This document shows, piece after piece, positions 23,442 through 30,702 of a stretch of 31,686 bases of DNA. The stretch comes from Ardenticatenaceae bacterium (GTDB lineage Bacteria > Chloroflexota > Anaerolineae > Promineifilales > Promineifilaceae). Below the pieces are notes generated by a model. That model was not told the DNA's origin. It made no database searches and saw only the letters and a list, made by a program, of their open reading frames with translations. A program made the position numbers and the translations under genes. Position 1 is the stretch's first letter. The number at the start of each line of letters is the position of its first letter. The DNA lies in assembly GCA_020634215.1 (NCBI GenBank), contig JACKCD010000064.1, forward strand, positions 1 through 31,686. The letters are read 5' to 3'.

Positions 23442-24710
23442 CCGAAACAGCCCCAAATCTTCCGGCGTAAAGTTGGGGAAGACTTCAGAAACGGCCGTAT
23501 TTAACAACCGCTTTTGCACAATCTCCGCCAGCACCGAGCGATAATCCGTCGTAATCGCCAGGTCGCCATCGTCCAATGCTTCCGGGGCCAGCGACGGCCA
23601 GCGGGAAAACACCTGCCCACCGTTCACCCCGCCGCCCAGCAAAAACATCATATTTCCGTGACCATGATCGGTGCCCGCGCTGGCGTTTTCCCCCACGCGC
23701 CGCCCAAACTCGCTCATCGTCACCACCGTCACGTTACCCATCTGCTCCTGCACATCGGCATAAAACGCCGCCAACCCCTGCGCCAGCATCCCCATCAGAT
23801 CATCAAACCCACCGTCCAGCGTCCCCTGATATTCGTGCGTGTCCCAGCCGCCCAGGTCAACCGTTGCCACCTCCAACCCAATATTGGCCTTGATCAGCTG
23901 CGCCACCTGCCGCAGCCCCAGCCCAAACTCGTTATCGGGGTAAACCGCGCCGTTGCTCGGCTGGTAGTTGGCCGCGTCCAAACTTTGCAGCATCTCGATG
24001 GTGTCAAACACAATCCCCGCCTGCCGCCCCAGCAGGTCGGTGGGGGCTTCAACGGTGTAAAGCTGCGCCAACTGCTGCTGCAGCCGCCGCGCCTCGTCTT
24101 CACGCCCCTTAAAGTGGAAATCGGTGATGGATTTGATTGCCAGCGACGACACCGAGCCACGCAGCGAATCGGGGATCATCAGCCCCATCCCCACGGCGCG
24201 AAACGGCGATTCGTTGAGCCAGGAGGCGGCCTGCAAATGGCGGCCAATCCAGCCGGTGCCAACATATTTTTCTCCCGGCGTGCCGTATTCCATAAACTTC
24301 ATGGCGTCAAAGTGGGAGCGGCTGGGGTCAATGGATCCCGTGGCGTGGACGATGGCAAGGCTGCCGTCGTCGTATAGCTCTTTGAGAGGAGCCAGACTGG
24401 GGTGGAGGCCAAAATAGCCATTTAAATCCAGCGCCGCTTCCCAGCCGCTTCCCGGTTCCAGCACCCTTTGCGTGGGGCGGGCATCATAATAATTCGCTCC
24501 GTCGCCATACGGCACCACCGCGCTTAGTCCATCCATGCCGCCGCGCAAGAAAACGCACAGCAGCACATCGCCGGGGTGCGACCAGTTGGGCTGTGAGCGA
24601 AACGCCATGCGCGGCATCCAGTTGGGGAACAGCGACCGGCTGGCTCCCAACACCCCCACCGCACCCGTTGCCTGTAAAAATTCGCGTCTGCTTAAACCAG
24701 TTTTGTTCAT
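23433..24710 (-). CDS. DUF1501 protein with Tat signal
   Basis: 425 residues. MNKTGLSRREFLQATGAVGVLGASR is a twin-arginine signal, so export in folded form is expected. DUF1501 proteins belong to the alkaline-phosphatase-like superfamily; GGMDGLSAVVPYGD, GGWDTHEYQGT, VTMSEFGRRVGEN and TDHGHGN are visible and the last three look like metal/phosphate-site segments. Its partner is the DUF1800 gene just upstream, a pair found in many bacteria with no settled function. Its stop lies inside a hairpin repeat. A near copy of the palindrome (AACGGCCGTA on the plus strand, 23491) remains. Confidence 0.92.
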   Translation of the reverse strand: MNKTGLSRREFLQATGAVGVLGASRSLFPNWMPRMAFRSQPNWSHPGDVLLCVFLRGGMDGLSAVVPYGDGANYYDARPTQRVLEPGSGWEAALDLNGYFGLHPSLAPLKELYDDGSLAIVHATGSIDPSRSHFDAMKFMEYGTPGEKYVGTGWIGRHLQAASWLNESPFRAVGMGLMIPDSLRGSVSSLAIKSITDFHFKGREDEARRLQQQLAQLYTVEAPTDLLGRQAGIVFDTIEMLQSLDAANYQPSNGAVYPDNEFGLGLRQVAQLIKANIGLEVATVDLGGWDTHEYQGTLDGGFDDLMGMLAQGLAAFYADVQEQMGNVTVVTMSEFGRRVGENASAGTDHGHGNMMFLLGGGVNGGQVFSRWPSLAPEALDDGDLAITTDYRSVLAEIVQKRLLNTAVSEVFPNFTPEDLGLFRNR

Positions 24711-24723
24711 GATTTCTGCTCCA

Positions 24724-24805
24724 GAATCGAGAATTGGGAATGGAGAATTGAGAATGGAGAACTAATCATTCCCAATTCCTCATTCTGAATTCCCAATGCT
24801 CAATT
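24724..24805. repeat. Intergenic tandem-word hairpin, GAGAATTGGGAATGG type
   Basis: GAGAATTGGGAATGGAGAAT words in the left arm and ATTCCCAATTCCTCATTCT words in the right arm. It lies between DUF1800 and DUF1501 and ends two bases before the DUF1800 stop. Confidence 0.9.
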
Positions 24806-24807
24806 AT

Positions 24808-26289
24808 TTATCGCCATTGGTATTGCGGGGAGGCCAGCATGAGGCCGTAGAGGCTGCCTAGTTTGCGGCCGAGGAGACGGGGGGAAACGGCCGTTTCCTC
24901 CCCACCACCCTCCGCCACATACTCCACAAACGCCGCCCGGTCACTGCCGGCCAGCGGCACGCCAAACACCTGCGCCGCCACCGCATCCACCAGTTCCCCC
25001 GCCGTTTGCGGCTCGCCAATGCGCTCACGCAGCGGCGTTGCCAGCCCATAACCAAAATCCTGGCTGTCGCTGTATGCCCCGTGCGTCAGTCGCATCGCCA
25101 CATTCCACCGCGCCAGCAGCCCACCGGATGAACTCCACGCCCCGGCCACGTCGGGGTAGCCGTTGGGCGGGTGCCAGCCGTAGGGAGGCTGCCCTAGTTC
25201 GTTGAGCATCTCTTCCAGCAGCCACTGATAGCGAATTTCCGTCCCCGTCGCCCGCAGTGCCCCAATAAAAAAATCCAGCGGGCGGCGCAGTTTTTGCCCG
25301 GCCGACTGCAAAAATTCGTCGGACAAAAAGATGGCTCGTAAGACGGCCTTAATATCGCCCTGAGTTTGCTGCCAAACGGCCGTTACTGCCGCCACCAAAC
25401 TATCGGGCGGGTTATCGCTGACAAAACGAACGCACAATTTGCGGCTGAGAAAAACGGCCGTTGACGGATGGCTGGCTAAGATTGACAGTACCTGCAAGCC
25501 ATCTTCAATCCCCCGGTCGGTCGGCAGCGTGTGGCCCAACACCCGTTTCATCCCGGTATCGTGATTGTAGGGTTCAAAATAAAAGCCCGTGCGCGTCTTG
25601 TTGGCTACCGTCCAGCCGGTAAACGCCCGCGCCACTTCCTTGACGTCCGTTTCGGTGTAGCCCCCATCCACCCCCAGCGTGTGCAGTTCCAGCAGTTCCC
25701 GCGCATAATTTTCGTTGGGATGCTCGGCCAAATTAACATAATTATCGAGATATTGCAGCATGGCCGGGCTTTTGGCCGTCTCAATCAGCAAATCGCGGAA
25801 GCTGCCCAGCGCGTGCGGTCGTACTACGTCCCGCTGGAACGCCACGTACTCGTTGGCAAACCCTTCGGCCGAAATGTTGAAATGGTCAGACCAAAACTCC
25901 ACCATCCGCTCCAGCAGTTGGCGGCGGCTGGTGACCGCCCGCGCAATCATGCCGCGCAGCAGCATTTGCCACACCCGGTAATCGTTTTCCAACCGGTAAA
26001 TGTCGTGGCGGCTCAGGTGCAAAATGGGGATGTCGGCCAGCCGCGCTTCGGCCTCGCTGTCGTCAATGCTGTCGGGGTCAAGCTGGCTCTCCAGCGTGGC
26101 GGCGTAGCCCACCGCCTGGGCTTGCGCCACTTCACCAGGGCGTGGCCCCCAGCTGATGCGGTTGAGGAGGTGGTGGATGGGGTCGGCAGAAACGGCCGTT
26201 TTCCCCCCCACCATCACCACTGGCAAACTTTGCGAAAATGGCGGTTGCAGCAGCCCGCGCAAAAAGCCACGTCTTGTTGTTGTAGTCAT
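24808..26289 (-). CDS. DUF1800 protein, probable Tat-exported
   Basis: 493 residues. MTTTTRRGFLRGLLQPPF starts with a twin-arginine motif, followed by a rather weak hydrophobic stretch (SLPVVMVGG). Family features: HLLNRISWGPRPGEV, RMVEFWSDHFNIS, YARELLELHTLGVDGGYTETDVKEVARAFTGW and the late AGAWSSSGGLLARWN. The adjacent DUF1501 gene is its usual partner. Start is ATG 26289, with AGAGG five bases upstream, in preference to the GTG at 26295. Four palindrome copies, all read as Thr-Ala-Val, the joint highest per gene. Function unknown. Confidence 0.92.
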   Translation of the reverse strand: MTTTTRRGFLRGLLQPPFSQSLPVVMVGGKTAVSADPIHHLLNRISWGPRPGEVAQAQAVGYAATLESQLDPDSIDDSEAEARLADIPILHLSRHDIYRLENDYRVWQMLLRGMIARAVTSRRQLLERMVEFWSDHFNISAEGFANEYVAFQRDVVRPHALGSFRDLLIETAKSPAMLQYLDNYVNLAEHPNENYARELLELHTLGVDGGYTETDVKEVARAFTGWTVANKTRTGFYFEPYNHDTGMKRVLGHTLPTDRGIEDGLQVLSILASHPSTAVFLSRKLCVRFVSDNPPDSLVAAVTAVWQQTQGDIKAVLRAIFLSDEFLQSAGQKLRRPLDFFIGALRATGTEIRYQWLLEEMLNELGQPPYGWHPPNGYPDVAGAWSSSGGLLARWNVAMRLTHGAYSDSQDFGYGLATPLRERIGEPQTAGELVDAVAAQVFGVPLAGSDRAAFVEYVAEGGGEETAVSPRLLGRKLGSLYGLMLASPQYQWR

Positions 26290-26304
26290 AGACACCTCTC
26301 ATGC

Positions 26305-26333
26305 CTTCCCCCAAGCGGTGGCTTCCGGGGAAG
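26305..26333 (-). promoter_or_regulatory. Short inverted repeat in the DUF1800 leader
   Basis: CTTCCCC / GGGGAAG with a 15-base centre, 16 bases upstream of the DUF1800 ATG. It could form a leader hairpin or a protein site. Low certainty. Confidence 0.3.
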
Positions 26334-26358
26334 CGATTGGGGACATGGTACAAAATGC

Positions 26359-26413
26359 GGCGCAACAAGTATGCAGTTTTGGCGCAACTGGTTTTATAGG
26401 GGCACAACTGGTT
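26359..26413 (+). promoter_or_regulatory. Three phased direct repeats, candidate operator
   Basis: GGCGCAAC at 26359, GGCGCAACTGGTT at 26381 and GGCACAACTGGTT at 26401: spacing 22 and 20 bases, about two helical turns each. They lie in the divergent gap between DUF1800 and the recombinase gene, the natural place for the MerR-type HTH of that recombinase-like protein to bind. Confidence 0.55.
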
Positions 26414-26453
26414 AAAATTGTGGCCGTTGACACGATATTGGCGAGATAAACTT

Positions 26454-27002
26454 ATGAATGTTTCAATTGCAAAAGCGGCTCAGATTTTGGGCGTGTCTAT
26501 TACCACCCTGCGGCGCTGGGATGTGGAGGGGAAGCTGAAGGCGGAACGCACGCCGGCCGGACACCGGCGCTATGACCTGGCAAAATTGCAGCGGCTGGTG
26601 GGGCAGCCCATCGAAGAGAGAAAGGTGGGGGAGACAACGGCCGTTTATGCCCGCGTCATGGATGTTTCCGAAGCCAACCAGCTTGACGAGCAACTTCAAC
26701 GGCTCGCGGCCTATTGCCAGGAACGGGGCTGGAAACCGCTTGTTTTTTCTGACACGGCCAGCGCGGAAAACGGCCGTTTGCCCGGTTTGGTGTCTCTCAT
26801 CAAAGCCATTTGCGCCAACAAGCTCCACCGAGTCGTGCTTTCCAGCCACGACCGCCTCTCCCGCTCCGGCTTAGAGATGCTGCTGACGCTGTGCGGCGAA
26901 TGCGGTGTCGAACTCATCATTCTCGCCCCGCCCACCGCCAACAGCCGCCCCGTCCAAACCATCGAACCCATTGTGGCACAAATTTTGGCGCAGATTGCGT
27001 GA
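26454..27002 (+). CDS. IS607-family-like serine recombinase lacking the catalytic serine
   Basis: 182 residues. N-terminal MerR-type HTH (SIAKAAQILGVSITTLRRWDVEGKLKAERTPAGHRRY) and a serine resolvase domain from about 61: AVYARVMDVSEANQLDEQLQRLAAYC, HRVVLSSHDRLSRSG, VELIIL. In active IS607 TnpA and other serine recombinases the serine follows the YARV strand (YARVS); here Met69 is in its place, so recombination is unlikely unless Ser72 substitutes. The conserved DRLSR arginines remain. Typical length for the family, so it is not truncated. No TnpB or terminal element is beside it, which points to a domesticated DNA-binding protein. ATG 26454 has only a weak upstream GAGA. Two palindrome copies (26636, 26769) show it has adapted to this genome. 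Confidence 0.85.
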   Translation: MNVSIAKAAQILGVSITTLRRWDVEGKLKAERTPAGHRRYDLAKLQRLVGQPIEERKVGETTAVYARVMDVSEANQLDEQLQRLAAYCQERGWKPLVFSDTASAENGRLPGLVSLIKAICANKLHRVVLSSHDRLSRSGLEMLLTLCGECGVELIILAPPTANSRPVQTIEPIVAQILAQIA

Positions 27003-27023
27003 CCGATCAAGCTCACCCTTGCA

Positions 27024-27099
27024 AATAGGACGCAGATTCTCCTGATTTTCCTGATAAAGAGAGAGACATCAGGAGAACCAGGTAAATCTGCGTCCTATT
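27024..27099. repeat. Inverted repeat AATAGGACGCAGATT type, copy 2
   Basis: Perfect 15-base terminal arms AATAGGACGCAGATT / AATCTGCGTCCTATT and an imperfect inner stem. Between convergent recombinase and MutS-like genes. The centre AAAGAGAGAG is shared with copy 3. Confidence 0.95.
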
Positions 27100-27137
27100 T
27101 TCTTCTTCGTGATGGGCATTCACCATGAAGCCCCCCG

Positions 27138-28988
27138 TTAATCCAACCAAATTTCCCCGCTCCCCTCTGGCAGCAGCCCCGCCAGCCGCATGATTTTGAG
27201 GGCATTGGTGGTGGGCGATGGGCCAGGACGCAGGGTGTAATCAAACACCATTTGCCCTGCCACCACCTCATCCCGAAAATGCCAATTGGCGATGGCGGGC
27301 ATCTCGTCGGCCAACTGCACCAGCTCTAAATCATGGGTGGCAATCAGCCCCACCCCGTTTTGCCCCACCAGCACCTGAATATAGGCACGGCTGCCGATAA
27401 GCCGCTCCCGGTTGTTGGTGCCGCGAAAAATTTCGTCAATCAGAAAGAACAGCGGGAGTGCGTCGGGCTGTTGCAGCGCGTCTAACAACGCCCGCAACCG
27501 CCGCACCTCAGCATAAAAATAGGAAAAGCCATCCACCACCGAATCGGTGACGCGGATGGCGGCAAACGGCCGAAAAAGTGCCGTCGTTAAGCTGTTTGCC
27601 AGCACCGGCCCGCCCGCATAGGCTAGGCACAAATTCACCCCCAGCGTCCGCAAAAACGAGCTTTTGCCCGACATATTGGAGCCAGTCAGGATAAACAGTT
27701 GCCCCACTCGCTTGATGCAAAAATCGTTGCCCACGCGCCCGGCCTCAGGCAACAGCGGGTGGGCAATTTGGGTGGCGGCAAAGCAACTCGCTTTGCTGCT
27801 GGCGGCCACAAACGTGGGGTAAGTTGTGGCCGGGTTGAGATAGCCAAAGTTTGCCAGAGAACCCAGTGCTTCCAATTCGTACCAGCAGTCCAACCAACCG
27901 GGGAGCAGTTCGGCCAGCGTTTGCCGCGCCTGATCTAGCCGATAGGCAAAATAGAGATCCCAGGGGGTGAAAAAGTTGAGCAGCAGCCACAGCATGGGGT
28001 TGTTTTGAATGCCGGCCGCAGCGGCGATGCGGCTGACGCGGCGCAGCAGGTGCGACGGCCGTTTTTCGGCCGTTTGCAAAGGGGCAACCAATTCGGCCAG
28101 CGGGCCAGCGTGGTGAAAGGTTTCGAGGAGGTGGAAAACGGCCGTTAATTGCCGCAGCCGCGTTTCCACAAACCATGCCTCCTTAAACAGCGACTGCGAA
28201 CGGCGGGAGGCCAGCATAAAAATGGCGGCGTAGAGCAGCGCAGGGGCAACCCACCACGCCCCCCATCCCGCCAGCACGTTGCCCAGCAGCAGCCCCAAAT
28301 TGAGCAGCCCCAGCCCGGCCAGCAACCACAAAATGGGTCGCGTCTGCGGCGGTACGGTTGGCTGCTGCAGCCAGTCAAGCAGGGGCCGCCCGGCCCAACC
28401 GCCGCTTTTGGCCTCCAGCAGCCGGGCATTGAGGGCAAGCTTATCGCGGAACAGCGGTTTGGCCTGTAGCTCGCGCACCTGGCTCTGCCGCCGCTGGGTC
28501 GTGGCAAGGTCGGGAACGGGGTTAAGCAGCCAGTCGGCCAAGCGCTGGCTACCTTCGTGGGAAACGGCCGTTTGCAGCAAATGATGCAGCGAACGCGCTC
28601 CCAGCAGGTCAAAATCACGGGCAAACGGATGGTCAGCAGGCGGGTCAGCCACGGTGGGCAGCGGGAGCACCGCCCAATCAAGCCGCATTCGCGCCACCTG
28701 ATGCTGTTTTAGCTGTAGCCACACTTGATGCCGCCGCAGGCTGCGCTCTAGCCGCCGATGCACAACCACGGCTGCGACAAAGGGCACGAAAAAGAGGAGG
28801 AAGGTGGCTGCCCAAACGGCGGCACCGAGAGTGATAAAGATAGCTCCACTGCCGACGCCACCGAGAAAGAAGAGGGTGAGACGAACGGCCGTTAACCGTT
28901 CACTTTGCCGCCGCAGCCCTACCAACCGCCCCTCCACCCGCACTATTTGCCGCAACAATCCCTGTAATCGCTTCTGCTTTGCATCCAT
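27138..28988 (-). CDS. Membrane-anchored MutS-like ATPase
   Basis: 616 residues. The C-terminal third is a MutS domain V ATPase: Walker A TGSNMSGKSSFLRTLG (436-443), Walker B FFLIDEIFRGTNNRER (Asp517/Glu518) and a switch motif THDLEL (551-556). It lacks the mismatch-binding domain I, and has two hydrophobic hairpins instead (about 38-77 and 218-262), with a helical lever-like part between them. This is a recognised but functionally obscure group of MutS-like proteins, probably not in mismatch repair. Alone on the minus strand, it runs towards the recombinase gene. Three palindrome copies (28137, 28563, 28884). Confidence 0.88.
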   Translation of the reverse strand: MDAKQKRLQGLLRQIVRVEGRLVGLRRQSERLTAVRLTLFFLGGVGSGAIFITLGAAVWAATFLLFFVPFVAAVVVHRRLERSLRRHQVWLQLKQHQVARMRLDWAVLPLPTVADPPADHPFARDFDLLGARSLHHLLQTAVSHEGSQRLADWLLNPVPDLATTQRRQSQVRELQAKPLFRDKLALNARLLEAKSGGWAGRPLLDWLQQPTVPPQTRPILWLLAGLGLLNLGLLLGNVLAGWGAWWVAPALLYAAIFMLASRRSQSLFKEAWFVETRLRQLTAVFHLLETFHHAGPLAELVAPLQTAEKRPSHLLRRVSRIAAAAGIQNNPMLWLLLNFFTPWDLYFAYRLDQARQTLAELLPGWLDCWYELEALGSLANFGYLNPATTYPTFVAASSKASCFAATQIAHPLLPEAGRVGNDFCIKRVGQLFILTGSNMSGKSSFLRTLGVNLCLAYAGGPVLANSLTTALFRPFAAIRVTDSVVDGFSYFYAEVRRLRALLDALQQPDALPLFFLIDEIFRGTNNRERLIGSRAYIQVLVGQNGVGLIATHDLELVQLADEMPAIANWHFRDEVVAGQMVFDYTLRPGPSPTTNALKIMRLAGLLPEGSGEIWLD

Positions 28989-29053
28989 TCCCCCATTCTA
29001 GCCCAAAACCGGTATAATTGCGGAAACGAGACTGGGAGATTAAGAGAAATGAA

Positions 29054-29120
29054 AATAGGACGCAGATTTACCTGATTTTCCTGATAAAGAGAGAGGCATG
29101 AGGAGAATCTGCGTCCTATT
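29054..29120. repeat. Inverted repeat AATAGGACGCAGATT type, copy 3
   Basis: The same terminal arms as copy 2 and a centre with AAAGAGAGAGGCAT, about 70% identical to it by eye. Located in the divergent gap between the MutS-like gene and the AhpD-like gene. Confidence 0.95.
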
Positions 29121-29135
29121 GACCAAGGAGACACC

Positions 29136-29240
29136 ATGAGCAGTGGCACACCACGAAGAAGAAAAATCAAAGATTTCACAGATTCTTCGTGTTCGTCCGT
29201 GTTCGTTCGTGTCCCATTTTTAAGAGGAGTGTCACAATGA
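29136..29240 (+). CDS. Possible short leader ORF before the AhpD-like gene
   Basis: 34 codons starting at ATG 29136 behind a strong AAGGAG with five-base spacing; the TGA overlaps the next ATG as ATGA. Nearly the whole coding part is a repeat (29152-29222), so the product is unlikely to be a selected protein. It may be a translated leader that couples translation, or the relic of the original start of the downstream gene. Confidence 0.3.
   Translation: MSSGTPRRRKIKDFTDSSCSSVFVRVPFLRGVSQ
29152..29222. repeat. Repeat with CACGAAGAA / TTCTTCGTG hairpin
   Basis: Nine-base perfect stem at 29152-29191 followed by GTTCGTCCGTGTTCGTTCG words. Similar words (AATCAAAGATT, CAGATT, CCGTGTT, CCCCATTT/CCCATTTTT) recur at 29821-29885, so these two form one repeat family flanking the AhpD-like gene on both sides. 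Confidence 0.75.
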
Positions 29241-29821
29241 TCAACTTTATGGAAACCGACGAGCCAATTAGCTGGTTTAACCTGCCCAATGACGAGCAGC
29301 TTGACCCCAGCTTTCGCAAATTGTTTAGCAAGGCATATGAATTTTTAGGGTTTGTGCCCAACGTTTTTCGCGGCTATATGATCCGCCCCACCCACTTTAG
29401 CCATTGGTTCAACCATTTCCGCGAGCTAACCCAGGGGGAATCTGAGCTATCATTGGCGGAGCGAGAGATGATCAGCGTGGTGGTGTCGGCTGAAAATGGT
29501 TGCCTATACTGTCTGGTCAGCCACGGTGCCGACCTGCGCCGTCATTTGGAAAACCCGGTGCTGGGTGACCGCATCACCTTTGATTATCAGCGCGCTGGTT
29601 TAGATGAGCGCACTACGGCCATGCTCGACTACGCCGTCAAAATTACCAACCATCCCCGCGATTGCAGCCCAGCCGATATTGAACACCTCAAAAGCGTGGG
29701 CTTTTCCGAGCAGGCGATTTTTGACATTGCCGAAATTGCGGCCATGTACAACTTCACCAACCGACTGGCTTCGGCCACGGGGATGCTGCCCAACCCGGAA
29801 TATCATGCGATGGGGCGGTAA
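29237..29821 (+). CDS. AhpD-like/peroxidase-related carboxymuconolactone decarboxylase family protein
   Basis: 194 residues. The redox motif is ENGCLYCLVSHG (Glu86, Cys89, Cys92, His96), the E-x-x-C-x-x-C-x3-H form of AhpD-type alkylhydroperoxidases; the C-terminal part, TDxxHLKSVGFSEQAIFDIAEIAAMYNFTNRLA in outline, matches the uncharacterised peroxidase-related group. Probable role: thiol-based peroxide reduction. Start ATG 29237 follows GAGGAG with eight bases spacing; the frame open to 29189 crosses a repeat. No AACGGCCGTT copy. Flanked on both sides by copies of the same repeat. Confidence 0.9.
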   Translation: MINFMETDEPISWFNLPNDEQLDPSFRKLFSKAYEFLGFVPNVFRGYMIRPTHFSHWFNHFRELTQGESELSLAEREMISVVVSAENGCLYCLVSHGADLRRHLENPVLGDRITFDYQRAGLDERTTAMLDYAVKITNHPRDCSPADIEHLKSVGFSEQAIFDIAEIAAMYNFTNRLASATGMLPNPEYHAMGR

Positions 29822-29885
29822 ATCAAAGATTGCGCAGATTGCACAGATTTATCCGTGTTTGGCTGCGTTTATCTGCGCCCCATTT
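29821..29885. repeat. Repeat with GCGCAGAT / ATCTGCGC hairpin
   Basis: Eight-base perfect stem at 29832-29878 with a 31-base centre; first and last words match the copy at 29152-29222. Lies in the gap between the AhpD-like gene and the 94-aa gene. Confidence 0.75.
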
Positions 29886-29901
29886 CCGCAGGGGATAACA
29901 G

Positions 29902-30186
29902 ATGTCTGTAACTAAACTAAAAACGATGTGGCAAGTGGTGGAGGAGCTGTTGCTGGCAGAAAAGCAGCGGATTGCCAATGAAATTTCCTTTTATCCACCG
30001 CCCATCCCCGCTTGCGATGCCCAATTTAACTATTTGCTGGAGCAGCGAGCAGAGATTGCCGAGGCGCTATGGCAGTGGCGACAGTTGGCAGCAGCAGGGG
30101 CGGTGGAGGAGGTGGAGGGTTTTTTAACGGCCGTTTCCTGCATCTCCCCTCACACTCGCAACACCCTGCTGGCTTCCTTCAACTAA
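29902..30186 (+). CDS. Small hypothetical protein, 94 aa
   Basis: No recognised family. Mostly helical, with Trp/Glu-rich stretches (MWQVVEELLLAEKQR, EALWQWRQLAAAGAVEEVEG), a Pro-rich turn (YPPPIPACDAQF), no signal or membrane segment. ATG 29902 follows AGGGGATAACAG, an acceptable ribosome site. One palindrome copy (30126) gives LTAVSC. It is between the AhpD-like gene and the cupin gene on the same strand and may share a transcript with them. Confidence 0.7.
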   Translation: MSVTKLKTMWQVVEELLLAEKQRIANEISFYPPPIPACDAQFNYLLEQRAEIAEALWQWRQLAAAGAVEEVEGFLTAVSCISPHTRNTLLASFN

Positions 30187-30228
30187 ACATTAGCTCGGTC
30201 TGGACGACGGAGCCAATGACCCAACAAG

Positions 30229-30546
30229 ATGATTGCTTTTGAAACCAACAACCTCATCCAACAGCGGGCTGATGCTGGCAAGCTGTATCTGGAATTTTTG
30301 CGCGTCCCCTCGATGAGCATGGGACTTTATACCTTGGAGGCAGGTGCTACAGATCCGCAGCAGCCGCACAACGAAGATGAAGTGTACTACATCATCAGCG
30401 GACGCGGGCAAATTTATGTAGCCGGGGAAAACCAACCGGTTCAGCCTGGCAGCATCGTCTTTGTGGCCGCTCACGACGAACATTATTTTCACACCATTGA
30501 GGAAACGCTCAACATCCTGGTTTTCTTTGCCCCACCAGAAACGTAA
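30229..30546 (+). CDS. Single-domain cupin protein
   Basis: 105 residues. Cupin motif 1: PHNEDEVYYIISGRG with possible metal ligands His47, Glu49 or Glu51; motif 2: PGSIVFVAAHDEHYFHTIEE with His82, His85 and His88 nearby; strand end LNILVFFAP. Small bicupin-half proteins of this type bind a metal and may be sensors or small-molecule enzymes; the substrate is unknown. No clear ribosome site (CCAACAAG before ATG). It follows the 94-aa gene by 42 bases. Confidence 0.87.
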   Translation: MIAFETNNLIQQRADAGKLYLEFLRVPSMSMGLYTLEAGATDPQQPHNEDEVYYIISGRGQIYVAGENQPVQPGSIVFVAAHDEHYFHTIEETLNILVFFAPPET

Positions 30547-30644
30547 GCAGCATGACCATCGTTCTGGTTTGTAGTACAAGCTATTTGTTGTAAGGGGCTG
30601 ACCTCATTGGATTGTAATCCGTTTATTAACAATCCCTCTTTATT

Positions 30645-30678
30645 ATTAGTACCATAGTACCATTACCTTAGTACTAAT
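30645..30678 (+). promoter_or_regulatory. ATTAGTAC / GTACTAAT inverted repeat with an AGTACCAT tandem repeat
   Basis: Perfect eight-base arms ATTAGTAC (30645) and GTACTAAT (30671); inside them AGTACCAT is repeated head to tail at 30648 and 30656. It lies 25 bases before the ATG of the secreted protein at 30703, so it is a candidate operator or leader hairpin. The gap 30547-30702 otherwise holds nothing I recognise. Confidence 0.5.
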
Positions 30679-30702
30679 TTATACAAGAGGAACGGAAATC
30701 CA

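Noticed and set aside
23514..24377. 287-codon plus-strand frame opposite DUF1501
   Set aside because: Same argument; no ribosome site and repetitive basic composition.
25531..26415. 294-codon open frame on the plus strand opposite DUF1800
   Set aside because: Opposite a gene with clear family motifs; product is His/Gln/Arg-rich without any domain.
27024..29120. MutS-like gene as a composite transposon between two AATAGGACGCAGATT repeats
   Set aside because: A third copy lies at 20633 in another context, the copies are themselves palindromic, and there is no transposase or target duplication.
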